Assembly: GCA_016926475.1 (NCBI GenBank)
Contig: JAFGON010000014.1
Location: forward strand, 1-44,634
Origin: a candidate division WOR-3 bacterium
Lineage (GTDB): Bacteria > SDB-A
Direction of reading: 5' to 3'
DNA length: 44,634 nt
Of the stretch, positions 26,309 to 34,147 are shown piece after piece (within the stretch, counting starts at the first letter, position 1; every line of letters begins with the position of its first letter). The translations under genes were made by a program, and so were the position numbers. The notes under the pieces are model-generated. The model was not told the DNA's origin and did not search any database. It saw only the letters and a list, made by a program, of their open reading frames with translations.

Positions 26309-27248
26309 TTCCCCTCCAATTGATAGCAAGAGCCATTAAAAGGCAGATAAATTCAATGAATGTCAACCATATTCTGTTGAAAATTGTCAAGCCTGATGCT
26401 ATACCGGTCGGAATCTTCAACAAGCTATTGGTCATTTTCAACATCACACTTTCCCTAATTCCAACTCCACCCGGTGATAATAGAAATAAAAGTCCAATAA
26501 TATAACTGGAGCTGAAAACAGAAACAGCAAGAGGTAGCGAACGAACACCAATGTCAAAATAGAACGACTTTATAAAAAGAAAAAATCCGAATCCTCTCAA
26601 AACCCAGTATATCAGGTAGGATAAAAGTATCAGAAATGAATTAATGGGGCTGATTCCAGGCGCGATAATGCTCTTTCCTCGTTTTTTAGCTAAAAATTGA
26701 ATAAGTTTTCCAATGATTCTTGGATGCGAGATGAACAGAACAATTAAAATTCCGAAAGATATTAGTGGTATCGAAAGGATTAGTCTTGATTCCCCTAAAA
26801 AAGGCATAATCGAAAACGCGGAGATAATGATACCAGGAATAAGCGAGTAAACTTGGACAAAAAAAGACGATGTAATTGCAACTTCGACGGGTATTCCTTC
26901 TTTTGAGAGGAGGAACATCATTCCCAATAAATGCCATGCTTTTCCTGGCAAGTACCTCCCGAGAGAAGAGATAAACCATATTTTTAAAGCCTTTTTAAGC
27001 ACAATGCTGGCTCCCAGTAACTTAATAATTTTGGTCCAGAAAAAAACTCCCATTATTTGAACAAATAATTCTATTGAAAAAGACAGAAACAGGAAAAATA
27101 GATTAGGTCTCCAAGAGATATTTCGAATTTGATTCCAATTGCCGTAAACACTTTTCCCAAGGTACAGCATGGAAAGAATTATTACTAAAGTGCCCAAAAC
27201 ACGAAAAGAAATCTTTTTAATATTATTACGCAATAGTTGTCTCTTCAT
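26265..27248 (-). CDS. PF03706-type (lysylphosphatidylglycerol synthase TM region-like) membrane protein
   Basis: A 327-residue integral membrane protein with about eight helices. The start ATG at 27248 overlaps the upstream stop (ATGA); the 12 additional upstream residues in the open frame would lie inside the glycosyltransferase gene. Family signs are SSLGRYLPGKAWHLLGM near residue 90 and LLSPGGVGIRESVML near 270, both highly conserved in the UPF0104/LPG-TM family. There is no synthetase domain, so it is not a lipid aminoacyl transferase. Many stand-alone members sit in glycan loci and are thought to act as flippases or glycosyl-lipid accessory proteins. It overlaps YfhO by 44 bases, tying the two genes closely. 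Confidence 0.87.
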   Translation of the reverse strand: MKRQLLRNNIKKISFRVLGTLVIILSMLYLGKSVYGNWNQIRNISWRPNLFFLFLSFSIELFVQIMGVFFWTKIIKLLGASIVLKKALKIWFISSLGRYLPGKAWHLLGMMFLLSKEGIPVEVAITSSFFVQVYSLIPGIIISAFSIMPFLGESRLILSIPLISFGILIVLFISHPRIIGKLIQFLAKKRGKSIIAPGISPINSFLILLSYLIYWVLRGFGFFLFIKSFYFDIGVRSLPLAVSVFSSSYIIGLLFLLSPGGVGIRESVMLKMTNSLLKIPTGIASGLTIFNRIWLTFIEFICLLMALAINWRGNAKHEKKRKKENYQ

Positions 27249-28396
27249 TTCAGTGCGTTTATCTTGGCGTATGTTCTCTCCCATAAATCTATTTGTATAT
27301 CAAAAGAAAATGAATCTACAGCTTTTTGTCTTCCCTGACGGGCGATTTTTTTTGTGCTTTCTTCATCTAAAATTACATTTTTCAGAACCCGAACACAATC
27401 CTGCCAAGAAAACGGATCAAAGAAGTATCCGCACTTTCCATCTTCCACGAAGCCTACAAGAGAGCCTGATTTTGCAACTACTAGCGCTAATCCCGAAAAC
27501 ATAGCTTCTAATGCTGATATGCCAAAACCTTCCTTAAACGAGGGCAAAATAAAAACGTCATTCGCTTTTAAAAAATCTCTAACTCTCTCCCTTTGAACAC
27601 TGCCTGTAAAAATAACTTCATCACCTAAAGACAGCGATTTCGACAAGTTTTCTAATCTTTGCCTGTCTTCTCCATCGCCTACTATCGTATATTTAAACTC
27701 GAAATTTTCCATTTTCAACAAACGCATGGATTTGAGTACGACTTCGACATTTTTTTGTTTTGATAACCTGGAAACTGTCAAAAAATTGACTGGTTTTGTT
27801 TTTATCTCTTTTTCAAAATTTATAAAACAATCCAAATTTCCAGTCATTGGAACAACCAATTTTTCCCCGGAATAACCCCATTTGTTTATTTCGTCTCTAA
27901 GGAAATCTGATACTGTTGTCGTCAAAAGGTATCTATCAAGAAGGTTTTTTGCGAAAAAAGGGAAAATAGAATTTGAGAGAATTCTCACATCTGTGCCGTG
28001 AAGAGTTATTATCTTTTTTTTAGACGGGATTAATGAAGCAATTAATCCTGAGGGCACCATCCAATTCACATGAAGGACATCGCAAGATTGGATTATCCTT
28101 CTAGTATGCGAAAATGAACTTTTAAAATACTGTAAGAACTGGCATAGTTTACTGGGATTGAGAATAAGTCCATGCATGTTGCCAGTGTATGCTATATCTT
28201 CTTTGTTTCCATAAACAAACCTGATAATATCCACACCCGCAATTTTTTCTTGAAAAGCTGAGCCTTCAGCATGAGGTGTCAAAACTTTGATAACATGTCC
28301 TCTCATTGAAAGAGACAAAGCGAGATCTTTAATAAAAAAACCGGAATAGTCACCTTCGTATCTCGGATAATTATGTGTGAGGAAACAAATTTTCAT
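27245..28396 (-). CDS. Glycosyltransferase family 4
   Basis: A 383-residue GT-B enzyme and the first gene of the glycan operon. The N-terminal Rossmann domain begins MKICFLTHNYPRYEGDYSGFF and includes LHVNWMVPSG and IITLHGTDVR. The C-terminal domain has FLTVSRLSKQKNVEVVLKSM, YTIVGDGEDRQRLENL and the EX7E-containing stretch PSFKEGFGISALEAMFSGLAL. The first glutamate is in FKEGFG and the second in ALEAM, so the catalytic motif is intact. No membrane helix, so it acts at the cytoplasmic face. The donor and acceptor sugars cannot be read from the sequence. Confidence 0.92.
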   Translation of the reverse strand: MKICFLTHNYPRYEGDYSGFFIKDLALSLSMRGHVIKVLTPHAEGSAFQEKIAGVDIIRFVYGNKEDIAYTGNMHGLILNPSKLCQFLQYFKSSFSHTRRIIQSCDVLHVNWMVPSGLIASLIPSKKKIITLHGTDVRILSNSIFPFFAKNLLDRYLLTTTVSDFLRDEINKWGYSGEKLVVPMTGNLDCFINFEKEIKTKPVNFLTVSRLSKQKNVEVVLKSMRLLKMENFEFKYTIVGDGEDRQRLENLSKSLSLGDEVIFTGSVQRERVRDFLKANDVFILPSFKEGFGISALEAMFSGLALVVAKSGSLVGFVEDGKCGYFFDPFSWQDCVRVLKNVILDEESTKKIARQGRQKAVDSFSFDIQIDLWERTYAKINALK

Positions 28397-28639
28397 AAAA
28401 AAATATCGATTACTTCCAGTACAACTGTTATAATGTCAACCTTTAAAAACTTCCATTATTAGCGTTTTCATAATATCTTAATATTCTGAAAATATGAAGT
28501 TGTAAAATAGCATAATTGATTTCTACGGGAAATCATGAAAAGTAATCGCGTTGAAGACGATGTCTGGTTGGGGAAAATTACTTTTTGAGTGTTGGCTTTT
28601 GCAAAAGTAAGATTAAAAGTTTTCGATCAGGAGAATAAA
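28397..28639 (+). other. Divergent intergenic region between the glycan operon and prfB
   Basis: The longest gene-free stretch in the window, 243 AT-rich bases between divergent operons. It holds a 7-bp stem-loop at 28517-28535 (TGATTTC, loop TACGG, GAAATCA), the prfB promoter and palindrome listed separately, and on the minus strand a TATAAC (complement of 28427-28432) about 31 bases before the glycosyltransferase ATG, with only a weak -35. A perfect TTGACA on the minus strand (28434-28439) has no -10 at a proper distance. No small ORF with a Shine-Dalgarno was seen. Confidence 0.6.
28585..28613 (+). promoter_or_regulatory. Promoter of prfB with palindrome in the spacer
   Basis: TTGAGT at 28585-28590 and TAAGAT at 28608-28613 are 17 bases apart. 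The spacer contains a perfect 12-base palindrome, CTTTTGCAAAAG at 28596-28607, directly touching the -10 hexamer. A second inverted repeat (TTACTTTT at 28578-28585 against AAAAGTAA at 28603-28610) overlaps the same elements. Such placement suggests an operator for a dimeric repressor. Transcription would begin near 28620, about 20 bases before the ATG. Confidence 0.45.
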
Positions 28640-29732
28640 ATGACGAGGAAAGAAATAAAGGATAGGGTTAATTCGTTGGGATCAAAAACAGAAAACCTGC
28701 GGAGGTTTCTTTGATATACCACTTAGAAAAGAAGCTATAGCAGACACGCAGAAAAAGTTGCTCGAACCGGGAGTCTGGAACGACATAAAAAAAGCGAGGG
28801 AATTGTCTAAAAAACTAAATTCTGACGATGAGATCGTCAAAAGATTTGAAAAGATTTCAGATGATCTCTGTGCGGTTTCTGAACTCTCAGAATCTCTTGA
28901 AGATGAAGATCTTGAAGAGATATCAAACGAGATTGAAAAAATTGAAGAAGAGATAGGCGAGGTTGAAATGGAAAACGCTCTTAACGGGGAGGAGGACCGC
29001 CTCGGAGCGATAATGACCGTTCATCCCGGCGCGGGAGGCACTGAATCATGCGATTGGGCTGGAATGCTGTTGAAGATGTATATAAAGTATTTTGAAAAAC
29101 ATGACTGGAAATTTAAAGTAATCGACATTCAGGAAGCCGAAGAAGCGGGAATTAAAGACGCGACTCTGGAGATTGACCATGAGGGTGCGTATGGTTTTTT
29201 AAAGTGCGAAAGAGGTATCCACAGGCTGGTCAGAATATCTCCTTTTGACGCCAACCACCGAAGGCACACATCATTTGTCTCGGTTTTTGTCTATCCACTC
29301 GCCGACGACGAGATTGAGGTTGAAATATTGGAAAAAGACCTCAAACTCGATTTTTTCAGGAGTTCCGGGCCCGGAGGTCAGAATGTCAACAAAGTCAGCA
29401 CTGCGGTTAGAATAACTCACATACCGACAGGAATTGTCGTTCAATCACAGAGCGAAAGAAGCCAGATCTTGAACAGACAAAACGCCATGAAAATTTTAAA
29501 ATCGAAAATTTATCAAAAAATGCTTGAAGAGGAGCAGAAAAAAAAATCTGTTCTCGAAAACCAGAAAACTGATATAGCCTGGGGGCATCAGATTAGAAGT
29601 TACGTTTTTACTCCCTACACTCAGGTAAAAGACCACAGGACAGATTTTGAGACTTCGGATGTTCAAAAAGTAATGGACGGAAACATAGACGCTTTTATTA
29701 GGAATTACCTGCTCTATACGGGCAAAAAATAA
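28640..29732 (+). CDS. prfB: Peptide chain release factor 2, expressed by +1 programmed frameshift
   Basis: RF2 reads UGA and UAA stop codons and releases the peptide. The gene starts at ATG 28640 (AGGAG 6 bases upstream), reads 24 codons to an in-frame TGA at 28712-28714, and must shift +1 at CTT-TGA to continue at GAT 28713, giving 363 residues, close to the family's usual 365. After the shift come DIPLRKEAIADTQKKLLEPG in pattern and the full RF2 body. The stop-recognition tripeptide SPF is at 200-202 and GGQ, which triggers hydrolysis, at 245-247. A caller that ignores frameshifts would start it at 28758 and lose the N-terminus. lysS follows after 11 bases, the common prfB-lysS pairing. 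Confidence 0.97.
28700..28714 (+). promoter_or_regulatory. RF2 autoregulatory +1 frameshift site
   Basis: The string CGGAGGTTTCTTTGA at 28700-28714 has the two known elements: a Shine-Dalgarno-like GGAGG and, three bases on, the slippery CTT followed by TGA. The spacing equals that of the Escherichia coli prfB site. When RF2 is scarce, ribosomes pause at TGA and slip forward, making more RF2. The base after TGA is T here rather than C, which changes how efficiently the stop is read. Confidence 0.95.
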
Positions 29733-29743
29733 CGGAGGAAAAC

Positions 29744-31207
29744 TTGAGCAGCGAATATGACATAAGAGTCGAAAAGAGAGAAGAACTCATCAGGTCTGGT
29801 CATGATCCATACCCTTATAGTTTCAATAAAAACAGGGAAGTAAAAGAAGTTTTGGAAAATTTCGAAGACCTCGCTGAAGAAATCATTTCTCTTGCGGGAA
29901 GGATAGTTTCGATGAGGGGACACGGTAAAAGTGTCTTTTCGCATTTAAGCGATTCTTCCGGGTCGATGCAACTGTATTTTCAGCTCGATTCTCTAGGCGA
30001 AGAAAGTTTCGACCTGGTAAAAAAAATCGACATAGGAGATTTTGTAGGCGTGGAGGGAACATTGATGACGACAAAAACCGGCGAAAAAACTTTAAGGGTG
30101 AAGACCTGGCGTTTTTTGGCGAAAGCCCTTATGAATTTACCGGAAAAGTACCACGGCCTGAAAGATCCGGAGACAAGATACAGACAGAGGTACCTGGATT
30201 TCATATCAAACCCCGAGTCGAGACGGAAAATTGAAGCCAGAAGCAGAATTGTCAGGACTGTGAGGAGAAAGCTGGACTCGCTCGGTTTTTTGGAAGTCGA
30301 GACGCCTGTTCTTCAGCCTGTTTACGGAGGCGCTTTCGCGGAACCCTTTGTTACAAAGTACAATTCTTTAGGAGCGGATTTCTACCTAAGAGTCTCCAAC
30401 GAACTCTACCTGAAGAGGCTTCTCATCGGCGGCTTTGAAAAGGTATATGAATTCGCCAAAGATTTCAGAAACGAGGGAATGGACAAAGACCACAATCCAG
30501 AGTTCACGCAAGTAGAAGCCTACTGGGCTTACGTGGATTACCATGAAATGATGAAATTGACTGAAGACATATTCAGGGAAACGTGCGTTGAACTGCACGG
30601 AGAACCTTTTCTTAAAATCAGGGGCGAAGAGCTGGATTTTTCAAAGCCGTGGAAAAGGGTTGACTATTTCGGTTCCCTCGAAGACGCCGCAGGTATAAAA
30701 CTTAGGAATCTTCCAAAAGAAGACTTAATTCAAATCTGCACAGAAAAGGGGATAGATACCGACAGGAAAAATCATAGGGGAAAAATTATCGACGCGCTTT
30801 TTTCTGGACTCGTACAGCCATATCTGATACAGCCTTCCTTCGTGATGGACCATCCCTTGGAGATATCTCCTCTTGCTAAAACTCACAGGAAAGATCCTTC
30901 TCTTGTTGAGAGATTTGAACCCATCGTTCTCGGAATGGAACTCGGCAACAGTTTTTCCGAGTTAAACGACCCGATAGAGCAGAGAAAAAGACTTGAGTAC
31001 CAGAACGAGCTCAGGAAGTCCGGAGAAAAGGAATACGAACCGATCGACGAGGATTTTCTTCTAGCAATGTCATACGGAATGCCCCCCGCTGGAGGTTTGG
31101 GTCTGGGAATTGACAGGATGGCAATGCTCTTTACCGCTTCGGACAGCATAAGAGAAGTTATAACTTTTCCTCAATTGAAACCTCTGCAGACCGAGCAAGG
31201 AGAATAG
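29744..31207 (+). CDS. lysS: Lysyl-tRNA synthetase, class II
   Basis: A 487-residue homodimeric enzyme that charges tRNA-Lys. The start is TTG at 29744 with GGAGG at 29734-29738. Residues 50-140 are the OB-fold anticodon-binding domain (LAGRIVSMRGHGKSVFSHL). The catalytic core has motif 1 (FLEVETPVLQP), motif 2 (FRNEGMDKDHNPEFTQVEAYWAY in pattern, with FRNEG and HNPEFT) and motif 3 (GLGLGIDRMAMLF) close to the C-terminus. Length is typical. A Rho-like helix insertion (LPKEDLIQICTEKGIDTD, about residues 323-340) interrupts the catalytic domain, which some bacterial LysRS share. Co-transcribed with prfB. Confidence 0.96.
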   Translation: MSSEYDIRVEKREELIRSGHDPYPYSFNKNREVKEVLENFEDLAEEIISLAGRIVSMRGHGKSVFSHLSDSSGSMQLYFQLDSLGEESFDLVKKIDIGDFVGVEGTLMTTKTGEKTLRVKTWRFLAKALMNLPEKYHGLKDPETRYRQRYLDFISNPESRRKIEARSRIVRTVRRKLDSLGFLEVETPVLQPVYGGAFAEPFVTKYNSLGADFYLRVSNELYLKRLLIGGFEKVYEFAKDFRNEGMDKDHNPEFTQVEAYWAYVDYHEMMKLTEDIFRETCVELHGEPFLKIRGEELDFSKPWKRVDYFGSLEDAAGIKLRNLPKEDLIQICTEKGIDTDRKNHRGKIIDALFSGLVQPYLIQPSFVMDHPLEISPLAKTHRKDPSLVERFEPIVLGMELGNSFSELNDPIEQRKRLEYQNELRKSGEKEYEPIDEDFLLAMSYGMPPAGGLGLGIDRMAMLFTASDSIREVITFPQLKPLQTEQGE

Positions 31208-31209
31208 CA

Positions 31210-32448
31210 GTGTTCTACCATCTGATGCTTGCCAAAAGATACCTCAAACCGCCTAAGACAAACAGGTTTCAACTGTTCATAACCGTGTTGTCGATTGGCG
31301 GAGTTATGGTTGGGGTCGCCACTCTTATAGCTGTGGTGTCTGTAATGAATGGGCTTCACACAGACATAAAAAAGAAAATAGTCGGCGTGAACGCTCATAT
31401 TATCATCACCCGAGGCATAAGCGCTCCTGACAGCTGTCTGGAAGAAATTAAAAGGATAATTTATTCGGATGATGTTTTGAAAAATGAAGTGACAGGCGTA
31501 TCCCCTTTTGTCATTTCAAAGGTGATGGTGAGAAGAAAAAACATCATAGACGGAGTGCTTTTAAGAGGACACGACATGGAGACTGGGAGAGAAGTTACCG
31601 ATATAGAGGAGAAAATAATCGAAGGGAATTTTCTGCGAGATCCCTTAAACGAAGGGGTGATACCTATCGTCATCGGAAACATGCTGGCTGAAAACCTTGA
31701 AGTTAATACAGGGGATGTCATCGAGATCTTTTCTGTTCTTTCGAGCACGATTACCCCCATAGGCCCTGTCCCAAAGACATACAAAGGCGAAGTTGTAGGC
31801 ATAATAGACGCAGGTCTATACGAATACAACAGCTCTTGGATATTTATGAGGTTGCCAGACGCTCAAAAAATCATGAAACTCGAGAACAATGTCACCGGTT
31901 TTCAAATAGCCGTCAAGGATATGATGGAAGTGAGAAGATTGACGAGAAGACTTCAGGACAAACTGGGTTTTTCTTATTCCGTTCAAGATTGGCTCATTTT
32001 AAACAAAAACCTCTTCGCGGCTCTTAAACTGGAGAAAACGGCTATGACTCTCGTTCTTTTTATGATTATCGTCGTCGCCGCTTTCAACATTGTTTCAACG
32101 CTGATAATGATTGTAATTCAGAAAACAAGGGAGATTGGAATTTTAAGATCCATTGGGATGACGAGATTTGACGTCATGAAGATATTCGTGCTTCAGGGTA
32201 CTGTCATGGGATTCATAGGAACCGCGCTTGGAGTCGCGGTCGGGCTTGTCATATGTTTCGCTCTGGGCAGGTATGAATTCCCTATAGATACCGACGTATA
32301 TGTTATTTCATCGCTGCCAATCACGGTCAATCCTCTGGATGTGTTGGTAATCGCTCTATGCTCAATGGGGATATCTTTTCTTTCTGCGATATACCCGGCT
32401 TACAGAGCTTCGCGGCTGCTTCCCGTGGAGGCGTTGCGCTATGAATGA
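31210..32448 (+). CDS. ABC transporter permease, LolC/LolE-like
   Basis: A 412-residue inner-membrane protein of the lipoprotein-releasing type. The start is GTG at 31210, 2 bases after lysS. It has one helix at about 22-48 (FITVLSIGGVMVGVATLIAVV), a large periplasmic domain at 50-270 and three helices in the last 140 residues, with the FtsX-family landmark TREIGILRSIGMTRFDVMKIF. This architecture, together with the ATPase just downstream and the lpx/bam genes beyond, supports transfer of lipoproteins out of the inner membrane. Only one permease gene is present, so the complex is probably a homodimer, as in bacteria with a single LolF-type subunit. Confidence 0.88.
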   Translation: MFYHLMLAKRYLKPPKTNRFQLFITVLSIGGVMVGVATLIAVVSVMNGLHTDIKKKIVGVNAHIIITRGISAPDSCLEEIKRIIYSDDVLKNEVTGVSPFVISKVMVRRKNIIDGVLLRGHDMETGREVTDIEEKIIEGNFLRDPLNEGVIPIVIGNMLAENLEVNTGDVIEIFSVLSSTITPIGPVPKTYKGEVVGIIDAGLYEYNSSWIFMRLPDAQKIMKLENNVTGFQIAVKDMMEVRRLTRRLQDKLGFSYSVQDWLILNKNLFAALKLEKTAMTLVLFMIIVVAAFNIVSTLIMIVIQKTREIGILRSIGMTRFDVMKIFVLQGTVMGFIGTALGVAVGLVICFALGRYEFPIDTDVYVISSLPITVNPLDVLVIALCSMGISFLSAIYPAYRASRLLPVEALRYE

Positions 32449-33115
32449 AAACATCGTCAAAGCCGAAAAAATCGTAAAAGATTTCGAAAGCGGATCACAG
32501 ATAATTAAAGTTCTCAACGGGGTAGATTTTGTCCTAAGGAGTGGAGAAATAATTGCTGTCGAAGGTCCTTCAGGAAGCGGAAAAACTACATTTCTACACA
32601 TACTCGGAACTCTCGAAAGACCTTCTTCGGGAGAGTTGTTTCTCGCTGAAAAAAACGTAAAAGAATTCAGCGACAGAGCCCTGTCTGGCTTGAGAAACAG
32701 ATCAATAGGCTTTGTGTTTCAATTTCACAACCTCATTTCTGAATTGACCGCGATAGAAAACGCAATGATTCCGATGCTCGTCGCGGGAAAAAAGAAAAAT
32801 GAAGCCAGGCAAAAAGCCGAGGAAATGCTCGTGAAAGTAGGCCTTTCTCAAAGATTAAACCATCATCCTTCTCAACTTTCAGGCGGTGAGAAACAACGAG
32901 TCGCGATAGCGAGAGCCCTGGCAAACTCACCAAAGGTTGTTCTCGCGGATGAACCAACCGGAAACCTCGACGCGATAACCGCTTCCTCGGTTTTGAACAT
33001 ATTTCTCGAATTGGCGAAAAATGACAATTGCGGGGTTATCATAGTCACCCACAACCCCGGTGTTAGTTCCAAATGCGATAAAATCCTGCGTTTAAATCAA
33101 GGAATTCTGCAATAG
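32441..33115 (+). CDS. ABC transporter ATPase, LolD-like
   Basis: A 224-residue ATP-binding subunit, overlapping the permease gene by 8 bases. Walker A is GPSGSGKT at 42-49, the Q-loop lies in FVFQFHNLISELTAIENAMIP, the signature LSGGEKQR at 146-153, Walker B VVLADEPTGNLD near 166-177 and the switch histidine in IVTHNP. The length and the ELTAIENAMIPML stretch are characteristic of the LolD/MacB group. It should power lipoprotein extraction with the adjacent permease. Its stop is immediately followed by the mcsB ATG. Confidence 0.92.
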   Translation: MNENIVKAEKIVKDFESGSQIIKVLNGVDFVLRSGEIIAVEGPSGSGKTTFLHILGTLERPSSGELFLAEKNVKEFSDRALSGLRNRSIGFVFQFHNLISELTAIENAMIPMLVAGKKKNEARQKAEEMLVKVGLSQRLNHHPSQLSGGEKQRVAIARALANSPKVVLADEPTGNLDAITASSVLNIFLELAKNDNCGVIIVTHNPGVSSKCDKILRLNQGILQ

Positions 33116-34147
33116 ATGAAAATTTCTTCGGTTGGGGATTCGCGTAAATTTATAGAAAAATCAAGACTTAAAGCTCCTGTTTGGTTTAAAGCGGATTCCA
33201 GAAAAGTTGTTTTCAGCATTCGTGTGAGGCTTGCGAGAAACTTCAGCGAAAAAAAAATCAAATCTGAGGACAAAATCGAATTGACGGAGAAGGCTCTTTC
33301 CGGGAAAGGTCTTCAGAGGATCGATCTTTGGAAAATTGGCGCGCTTTATCGAAGAATACTTGCGGAAAGGCATCTAATAAACACTCCGGTCTACCAGAAT
33401 CTAAGCCTTTTCGTGAGTCAGGACGAAAGGGTTTCAGTTCTCGTGAATGATGAAGACGACATCAGAATTCAAGTGATCTCAACTCCCGGAGACGGAGTGT
33501 TTTGCCTTGAGAAGGCGAAGTCAACAGCAAGCGACATTGATGAATTTATTCCTTTTGCCAGGTCCCAAGAAGGGGTTTACGAGACCTCATGCCCATCGAA
33601 CAGGGGCACAGGAATGAGGTATTCCTATCTTTTACACCTGCCTTGCATTTTTTTAACCGGCAAAGACAGGCAAGTGTTCCGATCGGCGAAAGCATGCGGT
33701 CAAACACTTAGAGGAATTTTTGGAGAAGGGACAAAAACAGCCGGATCTTTTTGTCAGGTTTCAAATTCTTCGGCGATGAAAGATGAAAGACAGACAATGT
33801 CGGAAGTTGATTATTTTACCCAACGCCTTTCGGTTTACGAATTGTTTGCTAGAGAAAATCTGTTAATGTATAATGGTGAAGTCGTAAAGAACTATCTTAA
33901 AAGGGGTTTTGAAAGCCATAAAAACAGAAAAATCAAAACAATGAGCTTTTCTGAATACTCCCAGGTTGCCTCGGCACTAAAGCTCGCTCTTGATTTGGGC
34001 ATAGAAAGCGGGTTTTCTGAAGATGCAGTCTCAAGGGTTTTCTTTCTTTTGAGAAGGGGACACAGGGATGCTATAATAAACCAAATTGAGGGGGGGCAGG
34101 ATATTAGTCTTTCTGACTTTATAAAGATGACTGTGAGAAAAAAATGA
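33116..34147 (+). CDS. mcsB: Protein-arginine kinase McsB-like
   Basis: A 343-residue guanido-kinase homologue. McsB phosphorylates arginines on proteins, marking them for ClpCP. Recognisable blocks are IRVRLARN at 35-42, NDEDDIRIQ at 111-119 (the family has NEEDH), CPSN with C159 followed by GTGMRYSYLLHLPC, and the GEG loop with E204. Thus most catalytic elements persist, but the NEEDH loop has a Glu-to-Asp and a His-to-Asp change. The start abuts the LolD-like stop. Its end overlaps clpC by 4 bases (ATGA), so kinase and unfoldase are made together. The usual partners McsA and CtsR are not present here. Confidence 0.9.
   Translation: MKISSVGDSRKFIEKSRLKAPVWFKADSRKVVFSIRVRLARNFSEKKIKSEDKIELTEKALSGKGLQRIDLWKIGALYRRILAERHLINTPVYQNLSLFVSQDERVSVLVNDEDDIRIQVISTPGDGVFCLEKAKSTASDIDEFIPFARSQEGVYETSCPSNRGTGMRYSYLLHLPCIFLTGKDRQVFRSAKACGQTLRGIFGEGTKTAGSFCQVSNSSAMKDERQTMSEVDYFTQRLSVYELFARENLLMYNGEVVKNYLKRGFESHKNRKIKTMSFSEYSQVASALKLALDLGIESGFSEDAVSRVFFLLRRGHRDAIINQIEGGQDISLSDFIKMTVRKK

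Noticed and set aside
28434-28439. Perfect TTGACA on the minus strand before the glycan operon
   Set aside because: No -10-like hexamer lies at 16-18 bases, so I did not call it a promoter.
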